Positions 7,746 to 16,851 of a stretch of DNA of 64,000 nt are shown piece by piece (the first letter of the stretch is position 1; each line of letters opens with the position of its first letter). Origin of the DNA: Alcanivorax sp. (GTDB taxonomy: Bacteria > Pseudomonadota > Gammaproteobacteria > Pseudomonadales > Alcanivoracaceae). Made by a program: the position numbers and the translations under genes. The stretch spans positions 992,001 through 1,056,000 of the forward strand of contig NZ_CP051240.1 of NCBI RefSeq assembly GCF_017794965.1, given 5' to 3'. Under the pieces are notes generated by a model. That model was given only the letters and a program-made list of their open reading frames with translations, was not told the origin of the DNA and ran no database searches.

Positions 7746-9773
7746 TCAGAATTGATAGCGCAATGAGGAAATGATCGCGCGGCCGGGGTTGTCCAGTTCG
7801 GACCAGGCCACCCGGTAGCTGCGGTCGGTGATGTTGTTAACGGTCACATCGGCACGGATGGCCGGCCAGGCTTTCGGGGTCCAGCTGGCATACAAGTCGG
7901 TGACGGTGTAGCCGTCGTAGGTGGTGTTGCCGGTGTTGGTGGCGTAATCGGTTAGGTCCTGTTCACGGGCGTGGATCATGCGAACACCGGCGGTGAACTG
8001 GTTATCCCAAAAGCCGTAGAACAGGTCGGCGTTCAGGGTGTCTGCCGGGATATTGGTCAGGTCTTCACCGGTATCTTCGTCTTCACCGCGGGTCTGGCCA
8101 TAGCCGAGTCGAACACCGAGCGCCTCAAGACGGTATTCTGCTTCCAGCTCGAAGCCTTCCAGGGTGGCCTTGTCCACGTTGACCCAGTAGGTGTTGCCCG
8201 GGTCCATGGCCGGTGGGGGGAAGAACACGGGCGGGGTCACGATTTGTTCAATGAAGTTGTCCACCTTGTTCTGGAAGATGGCCGCCTTGACGGTGAGGTT
8301 GTCGCCCCCGGCCAGCTCGCTCCAGTCCATGCGCACCAGCAATTCGTTGTTGGCGGCCTGTTCCGGATCCAGATCCGGGTTGGAAACGAAGGTGTTGCAG
8401 AACCCCGGGCCCATGCAGAAATGGGTACCGGTGCTGTACAACTCTTCGGCGCTCGGGGCCCGGAAGGCCTGGTCGTGACGAAGGGTGACACGGGCCCACT
8501 CGGCCGCTTGCCAGCTCAGCGCCGCAGAAGGGGAGACGGCGCTGTCACTGCGGTCTTCGTTGAGGTTGTCGGCCTCGGTGGCGAAGTCGTCATAGCGCAC
8601 GCCGAGCTCCAGATCCAGCGAGCCGGTGAGTGGATAGGTACCCTGGGCAAAGACGCCCCAGACATCGGTGGTGGCGTCCGGCGGGGTGGGCCGGTTGCTG
8701 CCGCCCCGCTCTGCACTGAATTGTTCCTGATAGCCGTCCACCCCCATCAGCAACTCCAGTTTGCCGAGCATGGCGGTGTGGTTCAGGTTGATGCCGTACA
8801 GGTCCAGCTGGGTGCTGTCCGGGCGGCCATCACTTTCGCGGGTTTCATCCATCTCCACGCCATTCCAGTAGAACATGGCCTGGCTGTTGGTGCCGTCACC
8901 GTTGCCCAGGTGGCGGTAGTCGATGGCCGCATTGCGGGTGGTCTGGTCGCGCTGGATCAGGAAGTTGCTTGTGCCATTGGCGGGGGCGCTGCCGTTGGAA
9001 GGCACGCCGCCGGAGAAGTCCGCTTGCCGCGCGGTAAAGGCAATGTTCTGGTTATCGGCCAGATGCCAGACCAACTTGCCCATTCCACCCTCTTCGCGGC
9101 TGGCTGAATTGGCCAGTTCCTGATCGTGGGACACTTCCATGTCGTCACTCTCGCGGTTGTAACCACTGAACAGCCAATCCAGATGCCTGGTGGTGCCTGC
9201 CACGGCGGCGCTGCCGCGTTTGTCATTGTTGTTGTCGTTGTAGGTGCCTTTCAGGAAACCGCCGACGCTGGCATCGGGCTGGATCAGGTCGGTGGGATCC
9301 ACGGTGTTGAATGAGGCGACACCGCCGACCGCGCCAGAGCCCCACAGGTTGCTGGCCGGGCCACGAATTACCTCTGCAGAGCGAATCAGCTCGGGCTCGA
9401 TGAAGTAACTGGGGCGGTGGCCGGATTCAAAGACCTGTCGTGCACCGTCCACCAGTTGCAGTACCCGGGCGCCTTCCAGGCCACGGATATTGATATGTTG
9501 ATTTTCAGAACGGGGGCCACCCACGGTGGTGACATTGGGGATGTCCTTGACCAGCTCCGGCGCGGAGCTGGCCTGACGGCTCTCGATGCTTTCCGCGCTG
9601 ACGGTGGCCACGGAGCGGGTGGCCTCTTTTTCCGTTTTGTTGTCACGGGTTGCGGTGACAGTGATCGGGGCCAGTTCGGCCAGCACTATCGGTTCTTCTG
9701 CAGAGGTGTCAGCCAGAGCCGGGCTGGCTGACAGGGCGATTGCCAGGGACAGGGCACGTTTGCGCAAAAACAT
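7746..9773 (-). CDS. hutR: TonB-dependent heme/hemoglobin receptor
   Basis: Outer-membrane receptor for heme or hemoproteins, powered by TonB. ATG 9773 gives a signal peptide (MFLRKRALSLAIALSASPALA); the ATG-less extension to 9794 is discarded because a GAGGAAA site precedes 9773. A TonB-box-like ITVTATR lies near the mature N-terminus, followed by a plug domain (VTTVGGPRSENQHINIRGLEG ... VIRGPASNLWGSGAVGG) and a 22-strand barrel ending in RYQF. The heme-receptor hallmark FRAP (AFRAPSAEELY) and NPDL boxes are both present. Likely Fur-repressed through the site at 9889-9906. Confidence 0.92.
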   Translation of the reverse strand: MFLRKRALSLAIALSASPALADTSAEEPIVLAELAPITVTATRDNKTEKEATRSVATVSAESIESRQASSAPELVKDIPNVTTVGGPRSENQHINIRGLEGARVLQLVDGARQVFESGHRPSYFIEPELIRSAEVIRGPASNLWGSGAVGGVASFNTVDPTDLIQPDASVGGFLKGTYNDNNNDKRGSAAVAGTTRHLDWLFSGYNRESDDMEVSHDQELANSASREEGGMGKLVWHLADNQNIAFTARQADFSGGVPSNGSAPANGTSNFLIQRDQTTRNAAIDYRHLGNGDGTNSQAMFYWNGVEMDETRESDGRPDSTQLDLYGINLNHTAMLGKLELLMGVDGYQEQFSAERGGSNRPTPPDATTDVWGVFAQGTYPLTGSLDLELGVRYDDFATEADNLNEDRSDSAVSPSAALSWQAAEWARVTLRHDQAFRAPSAEELYSTGTHFCMGPGFCNTFVSNPDLDPEQAANNELLVRMDWSELAGGDNLTVKAAIFQNKVDNFIEQIVTPPVFFPPPAMDPGNTYWVNVDKATLEGFELEAEYRLEALGVRLGYGQTRGEDEDTGEDLTNIPADTLNADLFYGFWDNQFTAGVRMIHAREQDLTDYATNTGNTTYDGYTVTDLYASWTPKAWPAIRADVTVNNITDRSYRVAWSELDNPGRAIISSLRYQF

Positions 9774-9888
9774 GTGGGTTTCCTCACAAGCCAAAAAAGA
9801 GAGCGAATTTGCCTGGCGTGCGAGGGGCTGGCTGGGCAGTAATCAGAATTGGGGCGCAAGCATAGGCATTTGAATATGATATGTAAGC

Positions 9889-9907
9889 AGTAATCATTCT
9901 CATTGAC
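9889..9907 (+). promoter_or_regulatory. Fur-box-like operator between hutR and hutB
   Basis: The minus-strand reading AATGAGAATGATTA is a close match to the GATAAT-based Fur hexamer array. It lies between the divergent hutR and hutB starts, as expected for iron-repressed heme uptake. An AT-rich TGAATATGATATG just to the left (9871-9883) may extend the Fur array or hold a promoter -10. Confidence 0.75.
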
Positions 9908-10008
9908 GTTTATGGCTCAGACTGCCAGTATTTGCGCCACATTACGGGGGACGGGTACGTCTCCTCAGGGCGGTTGTGCTCGGAAATGCAACCTGAGAAA
10001 GGGGAGTT

Positions 10009-10860
10009 GTGGTGCGAATTCTTGAAATGATCGCAGGCTTGTCGATCAGTGTGGTCCTGGCTGTGCAGGTGCAGGCGGCTGAGCCCAAACGACTGATCAG
10101 TGCGGATGCAGGTGCCACCAACATGATTGTCGCGCTGGGGCTGGAGGATTCCCTAGTGGCGGTGGACGTGACCAGCCCGGCGTCTGGCGAGCTGGCTGAG
10201 TTGCCGCGCATTGGCTACCACCGCAACCTGTCTGCCGAGGGCTTGTTGAGCCTTTCACCGACTCATCTGGTGGGTACCGATCACATGGGCCCCGACACCA
10301 CCTTGAATGTGCTGGAAGACGCCGGGGTTGAGCTGATTCGCTTGCCGGCGGCCTATTCCTTGCCTGCGCTGAAAAGCAATCTGCAGGCGATGGCAGAGGC
10401 GCTGGGTCGAGAGGCGCAGGCTCAGGGTCTGCTGGACCGTTTTGCTGCCCGGACCGCTGCGCTGCAGGCCCATTCCCTGAAGGGCAATAAGGTCGCGTTC
10501 ATTCTCGGTGCGCGGGGTGGGTTTCGTCTCGCGGGCGCGGGCAGTAATGCCGGGCAGGCGATGATTGAGCTACTGGGAGCGGATAACGTGGCGGATTTTG
10601 AGAACTATCGTTCGGTCTCCACGGAGTCCCTGCTGGCCATGGAGCCGGATGTGATTTTGGTGGCTGGTGAGATGAGCACTGATCCAGCGGCGGCGCTATT
10701 GGAGAAGCAGCCCCTGTTGTCGCATACCCCAGCCGGTAAGGCGGGGCAAATCTACACGGTGGATGGTGCCACCCTGGTGGCGGGCTTGAGCCTGGCGGCG
10801 CTGGATGAGGCGGAGCGCGTCGCTAACGCAGTGCAGTCTTCCAGGCCGTCTGGCTACTAG
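10009..10860 (+). CDS. hutB: Heme ABC transporter substrate-binding protein
   Basis: Periplasmic heme-binding protein (HmuT/HutB type, PF01497 class III binding protein) that passes heme from the receptor to the permease. The first residues MVRILEMIAGLSISVVLAVQVQA form a signal peptide; the body has the helical-backbone pattern (ADAGATNMIVALGLEDSLVAVD, RIGYHRNLSAEGLLSLSPTHLVGTDHMGP). Start is GTG 10009 or the adjacent GTG 10012, behind AAAGGGGAG. The 283-residue length is typical. First gene of hutBCD. Confidence 0.9.
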   Translation: MVRILEMIAGLSISVVLAVQVQAAEPKRLISADAGATNMIVALGLEDSLVAVDVTSPASGELAELPRIGYHRNLSAEGLLSLSPTHLVGTDHMGPDTTLNVLEDAGVELIRLPAAYSLPALKSNLQAMAEALGREAQAQGLLDRFAARTAALQAHSLKGNKVAFILGARGGFRLAGAGSNAGQAMIELLGADNVADFENYRSVSTESLLAMEPDVILVAGEMSTDPAAALLEKQPLLSHTPAGKAGQIYTVDGATLVAGLSLAALDEAERVANAVQSSRPSGY

Positions 10861-10869
10861 GGCTTTGTC

Positions 10870-11910
10870 ATGATGAATCGATTGCCGGCGGCCCCTGCGG
10901 CGGTGTTGCTGTGCGCCCTGCTGATGGTTGGAGTGGTGTTGTCCCTGACCCAGGGGGCGGTGTCCATGCCTGCCTCCGGCAGCTTGACCGCTATTTGGGA
11001 TGCGCTGTTCAGTAGTGATCGCTCCGGGTTACTCCGCCACGAAAAAGTCATTGTGCTGGAGCTTCGCTTGCCGCGCTTGTTGCTGGCCATGCTGGTCGGC
11101 GCCATTCTGGCCCAATGCGGTGCGGTGATGCAGGGTCTGTTCCGTAATCCGCTGGCCGACCCGGGGATTATCGGGGTGTCCTCCGGGGCGGCGGTGGGCG
11201 CAGTGTTGGCGATCGTGTTGTTACCGGTCGCATGGCTGGTCTGGGCGGTACCGTCTGCGGCGTTTGTCACCGGGCTGCTGACCACCTTGCTGGTGTATTC
11301 GCTGGCACGTTCCTCGGCGGGTACGTCTGTGGTCATGTTGCTGCTGGCGGGGGTGGCGGTGGCCGCGTTCGCTGGCGCGGGGATCGGCTTTCTCAGTTAC
11401 TTCACCGATGACGCCCGGTTGCGAGAGCTCAGTGTCTGGCAAATGGGGTCGCTGAATGGGGCCAATCACCAGCAGGTGTTGCTGGCGTTGGTAGCGTTTG
11501 CGGTATTGGCGATCTGGTTTCAGCGCCGGGCCGGGCCGCTCAATGCCTTTTTGTTGGGGGAATCCGAGGCGCGCCATCTGGGGGTGCCCGTGGAGCGCAT
11601 GAAACTGGAGTTGATTGTGCTGGCAGCGCTGGGGGTGGGCGTCGCGGTGGCGTGCAGCGGCATTATCGGCTTTGTGGGGCTGGTGGTGCCGCACCTGGTG
11701 CGCTTGTCCTGTGGCCCGGATCACCGCCGCCTGTTGCCGCTGTCGGCGCTGACCGGAGCAATGTTGTTGATGCTTTCGGACCTGGCCGCGCGCACCCTGG
11801 CCAGCCCGGCAGAATTACCCGTGGGCTTGCTCACGGCCCTGCTGGGTGCGCCGTTCTTTCTGATCCTGCTGCTTCAGCAGCGCAAGCAATGGAGTCTGTC
11901 CGGTGCTTGA
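10870..11910 (+). CDS. hutC: Heme ABC transporter permease (FecCD family)
   Basis: Inner-membrane permease of the heme importer, 346 residues with about ten hydrophobic helices. FecCD family features include RLPRLLLAMLVGAILAQCGAVMQGLFRNPLADPGIIGVSSGA near residue 75 and the cytoplasmic coupling loop GIIGFVGLVVPHLVRLSCGPDHRRLLPLSAL. It starts 9 bp after hutB and its 3' end overlaps hutD by 8 bp, so the three form one operon. Confidence 0.93.
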   Translation: MMNRLPAAPAAVLLCALLMVGVVLSLTQGAVSMPASGSLTAIWDALFSSDRSGLLRHEKVIVLELRLPRLLLAMLVGAILAQCGAVMQGLFRNPLADPGIIGVSSGAAVGAVLAIVLLPVAWLVWAVPSAAFVTGLLTTLLVYSLARSSAGTSVVMLLLAGVAVAAFAGAGIGFLSYFTDDARLRELSVWQMGSLNGANHQQVLLALVAFAVLAIWFQRRAGPLNAFLLGESEARHLGVPVERMKLELIVLAALGVGVAVACSGIIGFVGLVVPHLVRLSCGPDHRRLLPLSALTGAMLLMLSDLAARTLASPAELPVGLLTALLGAPFFLILLLQQRKQWSLSGA

Positions 11911-12658
11911 GATTAGTGATCTGCTTGTTGAAGCCGGTGGTCGGCGTTTGCTGCAACTGGACAATCTGCGTCTGCCCGCGGGGCAGTTTGTGGCATTGCT
12001 GGGGCCCAATGGCGCGGGGAAGTCTTCATTGCTCAAGGCCATTAGTGGCGAGGTGACTTGCCGTGGAGAGTTGCTTTTCCACGGTCAATCACTGCGGCAC
12101 TGGAACAGCCTGCAGCGGGCCCGACATGTTGCAGTGCTACCCCAGGCCAGCAGCCTGACGTTCCCGTTCAGTGTCCGTGAAGTGGTTGAGATGGGATTGA
12201 TGCCGTTGTCCATGTCGCGCCAGGCCGGCGCCGATGTGGTGCGGGCCGCCATGATTGATACGGATTGCTTGCACCTGGCCGCGCGCAGTTTTCCCGGTTT
12301 GTCCGGTGGTGAAAAACAGCGGGTGCACCTGGCCCGAGTACTGGTGCAGCTGGTGCAGGCAGAAAAAACGCCGCTGCTGCTGCTGGATGAACCCGTGTCT
12401 GCCCAGGATCTGGGGCAGCAACACAACATTTTGCGGCTGGCGGTGCGGCTGGCCCAGCAGCGAGGCATTACCGTACTGGCGGTATTGCACGACCTGAATC
12501 AGGTGCTGCGTTATGGCATGCGCTGTCTGGTGCTGGCGGAAGGGGAGCTGGTAGCGGATGGTGCGCCGCAACAGACCCTCACGCCCGAGCGAATTGAAGA
12601 CGTATGGGGCTATCGTCCCGAGCGTTACCTGTCGGAAGAGCATTTTGCGTTGCTCTGA
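11903..12658 (+). CDS. hutD: Heme ABC transporter ATP-binding protein
   Basis: ATPase of the heme importer, 251 residues. Walker A GPNGAGKSSLLK (about residue 33), signature LSGGEKQRVHLARVL, Walker B LLLLDEPVSAQD and the H-loop histidine in AVLHDLNQVL are all intact. GTG start at 11903 overlaps the end of hutC by 8 bp. The C-terminal VWGYRPERYLSEEHFALL resembles HmuV proteins. Confidence 0.93.
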   Translation: MLEISDLLVEAGGRRLLQLDNLRLPAGQFVALLGPNGAGKSSLLKAISGEVTCRGELLFHGQSLRHWNSLQRARHVAVLPQASSLTFPFSVREVVEMGLMPLSMSRQAGADVVRAAMIDTDCLHLAARSFPGLSGGEKQRVHLARVLVQLVQAEKTPLLLLDEPVSAQDLGQQHNILRLAVRLAQQRGITVLAVLHDLNQVLRYGMRCLVLAEGELVADGAPQQTLTPERIEDVWGYRPERYLSEEHFALL

Positions 12659-12699
12659 AAATGCTAAAGTGCGTTCCAGACCTGTTACTGGAGCGATGC

Positions 12700-13188
12700 G
12701 TGAACTCCCGAGACATTCCCGATGCAATTGAATCCCTGGCCCTGCGACTGACCCGCCAGCGTCTGATGGTGGTGACGGCAGAGTCCTGCACCGGCGGCGG
12801 TATCGCCCAGGCCATGACGGCCCTGCCTGGCTCGTCCGCCTGGTTCGAGCGCGGCATGGTGTCCTATTCCAATGAAGCGAAGCAGGACCTGCTGGGTGTA
12901 CAGGCGCAGACACTGGACAGCCATGGGGCGGTCAGTCAAGCAACCGCACTGGAAATGGCCCGCGGTGCCATCGAGCATTCCCGCGGTCATATCAGTGTGG
13001 CGGTGACCGGCGTGGCCGGGCCGGATGGAGGCACCCCGGACAAACCGGTGGGCACGGTGTGGATCGCCTGGGCGCAGAAGCAGGGCCCTGCCGAGGCGCA
13101 GTGCTTTCACTTTGCCGGCGATCGCCATGCCGTTCGTCAGCAGACCATTCTGGCCGCCATCGAGGGCTTGAATGCGCGCCTGCAGTAG
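12700..13188 (+). CDS. pncC: Nicotinamide-nucleotide amidohydrolase (CinA C-terminal domain)
   Basis: Deamidates nicotinamide mononucleotide to nicotinate mononucleotide in NAD recycling; CinA family, commonly next to recA. Hallmarks are AESCTGGGIAQAMTALPGSSAWFERGMVSYSNEAK and VTGVAGPDGGTPDKPVGTVWIAW. GTG 12700 was chosen because GGAG lies 6 bp upstream and the product (162 aa) matches stand-alone PncC; the longer frame from 12604 runs into hutD and adds no conserved residues. Confidence 0.92.
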   Translation: MNSRDIPDAIESLALRLTRQRLMVVTAESCTGGGIAQAMTALPGSSAWFERGMVSYSNEAKQDLLGVQAQTLDSHGAVSQATALEMARGAIEHSRGHISVAVTGVAGPDGGTPDKPVGTVWIAWAQKQGPAEAQCFHFAGDRHAVRQQTILAAIEGLNARLQ

Positions 13189-13216
13189 TCACAATTGCCC
13201 GATCAGACAAACAGGG

Positions 13217-13246
13217 TTGCAAAGCACAGGAATACCTGTTCATAAT
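13217..13246 (+). promoter_or_regulatory. Probable recA promoter
   Basis: A sigma-70-like pair, TTGCAA (13217-13222) and CATAAT (13241-13246) with an 18-bp spacer, lies just upstream of the LexA box and about 100 bp before recA. Identified by eye only. Confidence 0.5.
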
Positions 13247-13247
13247 A

Positions 13248-13263
13248 CTGTCCATATTGTCAG
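13248..13263 (+). promoter_or_regulatory. LexA (SOS) box upstream of recA
   Basis: CTGTCCATATTGTCAG is an exact CTG-N10-CAG match to the gammaproteobacterial LexA operator. It sits directly after the probable -10 of recA, so LexA bound here would block recA transcription until DNA damage. Confidence 0.82.
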
Positions 13264-13343
13264 TGCTGACTGAAAGGCCAGTTTTGACGACACAGATACC
13301 GGCGATGCAATGACTGTCACGCCGACACAGGAGAGGGGTCACA

Positions 13344-14381
13344 ATGAGCGATAAATCCAAGGCGTTGTCCGCCGCACTGTCCCAGATTGAACGTCAGTTT
13401 GGTAAAGGTTCCGTGATGCGCATGGGCGACCAGAAGCGCGAGCGGATCCCGGCCATTTCCACCGGCTCCCTGGGGCTGGATATCGCACTGGGTATTGGCG
13501 GTTTGCCGAAAGGCCGTATCGTGGAAATCTACGGTCCGGAATCCTCCGGTAAGACCACCCTGACCCTGAGCGTGATCGCCGAAGCCCAGAAGAAAGGCGC
13601 CACCTGTGCCTTCGTGGATGCGGAGCACGCGCTGGACCCGGATTACGCCGAGAAGCTGGGTGTGAACGTTGATGACCTTATCGTGTCCCAGCCGGATACC
13701 GGTGAGCAGGCACTGGAAATCACCGACATGCTGGTGCGCTCCGGTGCCGTGGATGTGGTGATTGTGGATTCCGTGGCGGCGTTGGTGCCCAAGGCGGAAA
13801 TCGAAGGTGAAATGGGCGACGCCCACGTTGGTCTGCAGGCCCGTCTGATGAGCCAGGCGCTGCGCAAGATTACCGGTAACGTGAAGAATGCCAACACCCT
13901 GGTGGTGTTCATCAACCAGATCCGCATGAAGATCGGGGTGATGTTCGGTAACCCGGAAACGACCACCGGGGGTAATGCCCTCAAGTTCTACTCCTCCGTG
14001 CGCCTGGACATTCGACGCATTGGTGCCGTGAAGCAGGGCGACGAAGTCACCGGTAATGAAACCCGTGTGAAAGTGGTGAAGAATAAGGTCTCCCCGCCGT
14101 TCCGTCAGGCTGAGTTCCAGATTCTTTACGGCCAGGGCATCAACCAGCTGGGTGAAGTGCTGGATCTGGGTGTACAGCAGGGCCTGGTTGACAAGTCCGG
14201 TGCCTGGTACGCCTACAAGGGTGACAAGATTGGCCAGGGCAAACAGAACGCCTGTGATTACCTGCGTGAGAATCCGGCCATTGCCCAGGAGATCGAGAAG
14301 GAAATCCGTGCTCGTCTGCTGGCTGTTCCGGGCGACGCTCCGGCTGAGGCCGAAGAGGAAGCCGAACTGGGCGATGAATAA
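13344..14381 (+). CDS. recA: Recombinase A
   Basis: DNA-dependent ATPase for homologous recombination and for activating LexA self-cleavage. Full length (345 aa) with the Walker A GPESSGKTT, the L1/L2 DNA-binding loops (GDAHVGLQARLMSQALRK and FINQIRMKIGVMFGNPETTTGGNALKFY) and an acidic C-terminal tail (EAEEEAELGDE). ATG follows GGAGAGGGG. The 3' end overlaps recX by 8 bp. Regulated by the LexA box upstream. Confidence 0.99.
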   Translation: MSDKSKALSAALSQIERQFGKGSVMRMGDQKRERIPAISTGSLGLDIALGIGGLPKGRIVEIYGPESSGKTTLTLSVIAEAQKKGATCAFVDAEHALDPDYAEKLGVNVDDLIVSQPDTGEQALEITDMLVRSGAVDVVIVDSVAALVPKAEIEGEMGDAHVGLQARLMSQALRKITGNVKNANTLVVFINQIRMKIGVMFGNPETTTGGNALKFYSSVRLDIRRIGAVKQGDEVTGNETRVKVVKNKVSPPFRQAEFQILYGQGINQLGEVLDLGVQQGLVDKSGAWYAYKGDKIGQGKQNACDYLRENPAIAQEIEKEIRARLLAVPGDAPAEAEEEAELGDE

Positions 14382-14844
14382 ACCGCTTACCGAATCCGAG
14401 TTGCGTCAGCGGGCGGTCAGCCTGCTGGCGCGCCGGGATCATGCCCGCCGCGAGCTGGAAACCAAGCTGCGCAGCAAGGTGGGGGAGCATCCGGCATTGG
14501 CGTCGGTGATCCAGTGGTGCGAGGAACAGGGTTTCATCGATGACCGGCGCTTTGCCGGTTTTTTTGTGCGTTCGCGCATCGAACGAGGCCATGGCCCGCT
14601 GCGTATCCGCCAGGAGATGCAGCTGAAAGGCGTGGATCGGGAGCTGATTGAAGCGGCTATCCGTGACGCCGGTGAAGATAGTGGCATCGACTGGTTTGCC
14701 CTGGCCCGGGATGCTCGCGCCCGCCGTTTCCGTAGCTATCCGCAGGATCAGAAAGAAAAAGCCAGACAACTGCGCTTTCTGCAAAGCCGCGGTTTCGATG
14801 CGGAACAAAGTTTCGCCGCTCTGGATGTGCGGGAAGAAGAATAA
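14374..14844 (+). CDS. recX: RecA regulatory protein RecX
   Basis: Modulator that inhibits RecA filament extension. The 156-residue product has the three-helix RecX repeats (AVSLLARRDHARRELETKLRSK, VIQWCEEQGFIDDRRFAGFFVRSRIERGHGPLRIRQEM, KARQLRFLQSRGFDAEQSFAAL). ATG 14374 lies inside the last codons of recA; the longer frame upstream is a recA shadow. Coupled translation with recA is likely. Confidence 0.95.
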   Translation: MNKPLTESELRQRAVSLLARRDHARRELETKLRSKVGEHPALASVIQWCEEQGFIDDRRFAGFFVRSRIERGHGPLRIRQEMQLKGVDRELIEAAIRDAGEDSGIDWFALARDARARRFRSYPQDQKEKARQLRFLQSRGFDAEQSFAALDVREEE

Positions 14845-15347
14845 CCGCTCTTTTCTGATTCATTGCGGATTAGCGGGAAGGTGCTGCTACCAAGGCCTTC
14901 CAGCAGGAGCGTCGGTTATTCGCTTCGCTCACCCCTGCGGGGCTGCCTTGCCAGGCGTTCCTTCGCTGCGCTCGGTGGCGGCGCGATTCAAGCGCTTAAC
15001 TTGCCTTGGGTCAAATCCATGTCTGGTGGGAGATTCAGCTTGCTGAACGAAGGCTCTGGTGGCATGCCCAGGTCTACCGCAGCATTCGTTCAGCAAGCTG
15101 AACTTCCCACACAAGTAGCAAAGCCTGTTTTACCACAGAGGTCGCAGAGATCACCGAGTTAAAACAGGGGGTATCTGCTGGGGAACCCGTATCCCTTAAC
15201 TGATGGCTGAAGTGGAAGGTTGTTGAAACCACGGAGGCATTATTCGCGTGCAGGCACGCTCCCACAGGTAAGTCTTGAGCATTTCGAAGTGACGACCTGC
15301 TCAGGTTTTGATGATTCCGTCAGGCGTCAGGCATCCAGCGTCCCCAA
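14845..15347. other. Repeat-rich intergenic region
   Basis: About 500 bp with no supported gene. It holds a TTATTCGCTTCGCTCACCC block (from about 14918) that recurs at 41798, a 27-bp imperfect inverted repeat (15025-15051 against 15085-15112), and near 15246-15270 a reverse-orientation GGAGC-type element. Just beyond bepA, the string GTCAGGCGTCAGGCATCC (15319-15336) resembles two degenerate copies of the GCATCAG heptamer found at 51567. Confidence 0.5.
15025..15112. repeat. REP/BIME-like inverted repeat
   Basis: The left arm GTGGGAGATTCAGCTTGC... (to 15051) and the right arm (15085-15112) are near-perfect reverse complements, with GTGGGA at one end and TCCCAC at the other and about 33 bp between. 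The same GTGGGAGC/GCTCCCAC ends occur in elements at 41731, 51328 and 58568, which points to a dispersed repeat family. Confidence 0.65.
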
Positions 15348-16778
15348 TCAGAACTCTTCCTCAGACAGCCGCTGCATCTCTTTCATGCGACCGTTGAGTT
15401 TGCTGTACAGGGCAAAATCTTTCTCGGCATCGTTGAGGGCATACTGCATTTGCTGCAGGGCCTTGCTGTCGTTACCCCGCAGGAACTGGCTTTCAGCCCG
15501 GGCGTGGAGGGCGCGTACCCGGTCGCCGCTGTTGCCATAGGCATCGGCGGCAAGGTCCCAGATATAGGGGTCGGTGGGACGACGGTTCAGCAGTGACTTT
15601 AGCACCGGCATGGCACGCGTCGGTTGCTGGCTGCGTAGATAGGCGCGGCTGAGCAGGATGGACGCTGCATAGTCATCCGGGGAAACCTTGAGCACCCGCT
15701 GAGCTTCGCGGATGGCGGTGTCGTACTGCTCTTCGTCCAGCGCAATTTCGGCCAGTCCCAGACGGAACCAGAGTTCATCCGGGTAGATGTTGGCCAGTTG
15801 TTCCATCAGTGAGCGTGCCTGGTCGTAGTGGTTGGCGCGCAGGTGGCTGAGGGCCAGACCGTAACGGGCTGCTTGCAGGGCAAGGGCGCTGCGTTCGTTG
15901 CTATAGCGTTCGAAGTAGTCGATGGCCTGGTCGTCGCCCTGGATGAAGGCGGCGCGTAACCTTGCCTGGACCAGCAGATACTGGGGAGAGATGGACAGTG
16001 GTGGAGAGGGCAGATTGCGTGCTCGGGCACGGCTGTCGGCGATACGGCTTTCGGTGACCGGGTGAGTCAGCAGGAACTCCGGCGGATCACCGGAAAACTG
16101 TTGCTGGTTGTGCATCCGTTCGAAAAAACGAGGCATGGCGTCGGGGTCCATGCCGGCAGCGGCCAGTGTTTGCATGCCGACCCGGTCCGCTTCCCGTTCG
16201 TTCTGTCGTGAATAGGCCAGCTGGCTGTGAATGGCGGCGGCCTGTGTGGCCGCCATGCCGGCCATACCGGCTTCACCGTCGCCGGCAATGGCCACCGCGA
16301 GGCTGGCCAGCATGGCAGCCAGCACTGCGGTGTTGACCTTCTTGGAGTCCAGATAACGGCGCGCAAAATGGCGCTGGCTCACGTGCGCGATTTCGTGTGC
16401 CACCACGCCGCCCACTTCGGCTTCCCCGTGAGCATTGAGGAACAGCCCGGCATTGAGGCCGATGACGCCACCGGGTACGGCAAACGCGTTGATTTGCCGG
16501 CTGTTGATGACCACGATATCCAGGTCGGGTTCTTTCAGGTCACTGAAAGACGCCAGCCTGTAGACCAGACTTTCCACGTATTCCTGCACCAGCGGATCCG
16601 ACATGATGGAGGTCTGGCCGCGCAGCTGCCGCAACCATGCCCGTCCCAGCCGGTACTCCTGATCTGCAGACATCAGTGCGGCGGTGGGATCGCCCAGCAC
16701 CGGGAGGTCATCATTGGCGCTGGCCGGGTACACGGCCAGGCAGCACAGCAGCAGAAACACGCGTTGTAGCAACTTCAA
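15348..16778 (-). CDS. bepA: M48 family metalloprotease with TPR domain, BepA-like
   Basis: Periplasmic zinc metalloprotease/chaperone that helps LptD and other outer-membrane proteins assemble. A signal peptide (MKLLQRVFLLLCCLAVYPASA) leads to an M48 domain with HEIAH in GGVVAHEIAHVSQRHFARR and the downstream zinc glutamate in RQNEREADRVG; the C-terminal half is TPR-like helices (LLSRAYLRSQQPTRAMPVLKSLLNRRPTDPYIWDLAADAY). The start is TTG 16778 with GGAG 8 bp upstream. At 476 residues it is close to E. coli BepA (487). Confidence 0.9.
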   Translation of the reverse strand: MKLLQRVFLLLCCLAVYPASANDDLPVLGDPTAALMSADQEYRLGRAWLRQLRGQTSIMSDPLVQEYVESLVYRLASFSDLKEPDLDIVVINSRQINAFAVPGGVIGLNAGLFLNAHGEAEVGGVVAHEIAHVSQRHFARRYLDSKKVNTAVLAAMLASLAVAIAGDGEAGMAGMAATQAAAIHSQLAYSRQNEREADRVGMQTLAAAGMDPDAMPRFFERMHNQQQFSGDPPEFLLTHPVTESRIADSRARARNLPSPPLSISPQYLLVQARLRAAFIQGDDQAIDYFERYSNERSALALQAARYGLALSHLRANHYDQARSLMEQLANIYPDELWFRLGLAEIALDEEQYDTAIREAQRVLKVSPDDYAASILLSRAYLRSQQPTRAMPVLKSLLNRRPTDPYIWDLAADAYGNSGDRVRALHARAESQFLRGNDSKALQQMQYALNDAEKDFALYSKLNGRMKEMQRLSEEEF

Positions 16779-16851
16779 TCAGGACTCCATATCGGATGGG
16801 CAGGCATGTGACTATAATGCCGTCAGGCAGATAAACAATGAAACCCTGTGC

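Noticed and set aside
7971..9107. Long plus-strand ORF opposite hutR
   Set aside because: Antisense to a well-supported TonB receptor; high GC makes such frames common.
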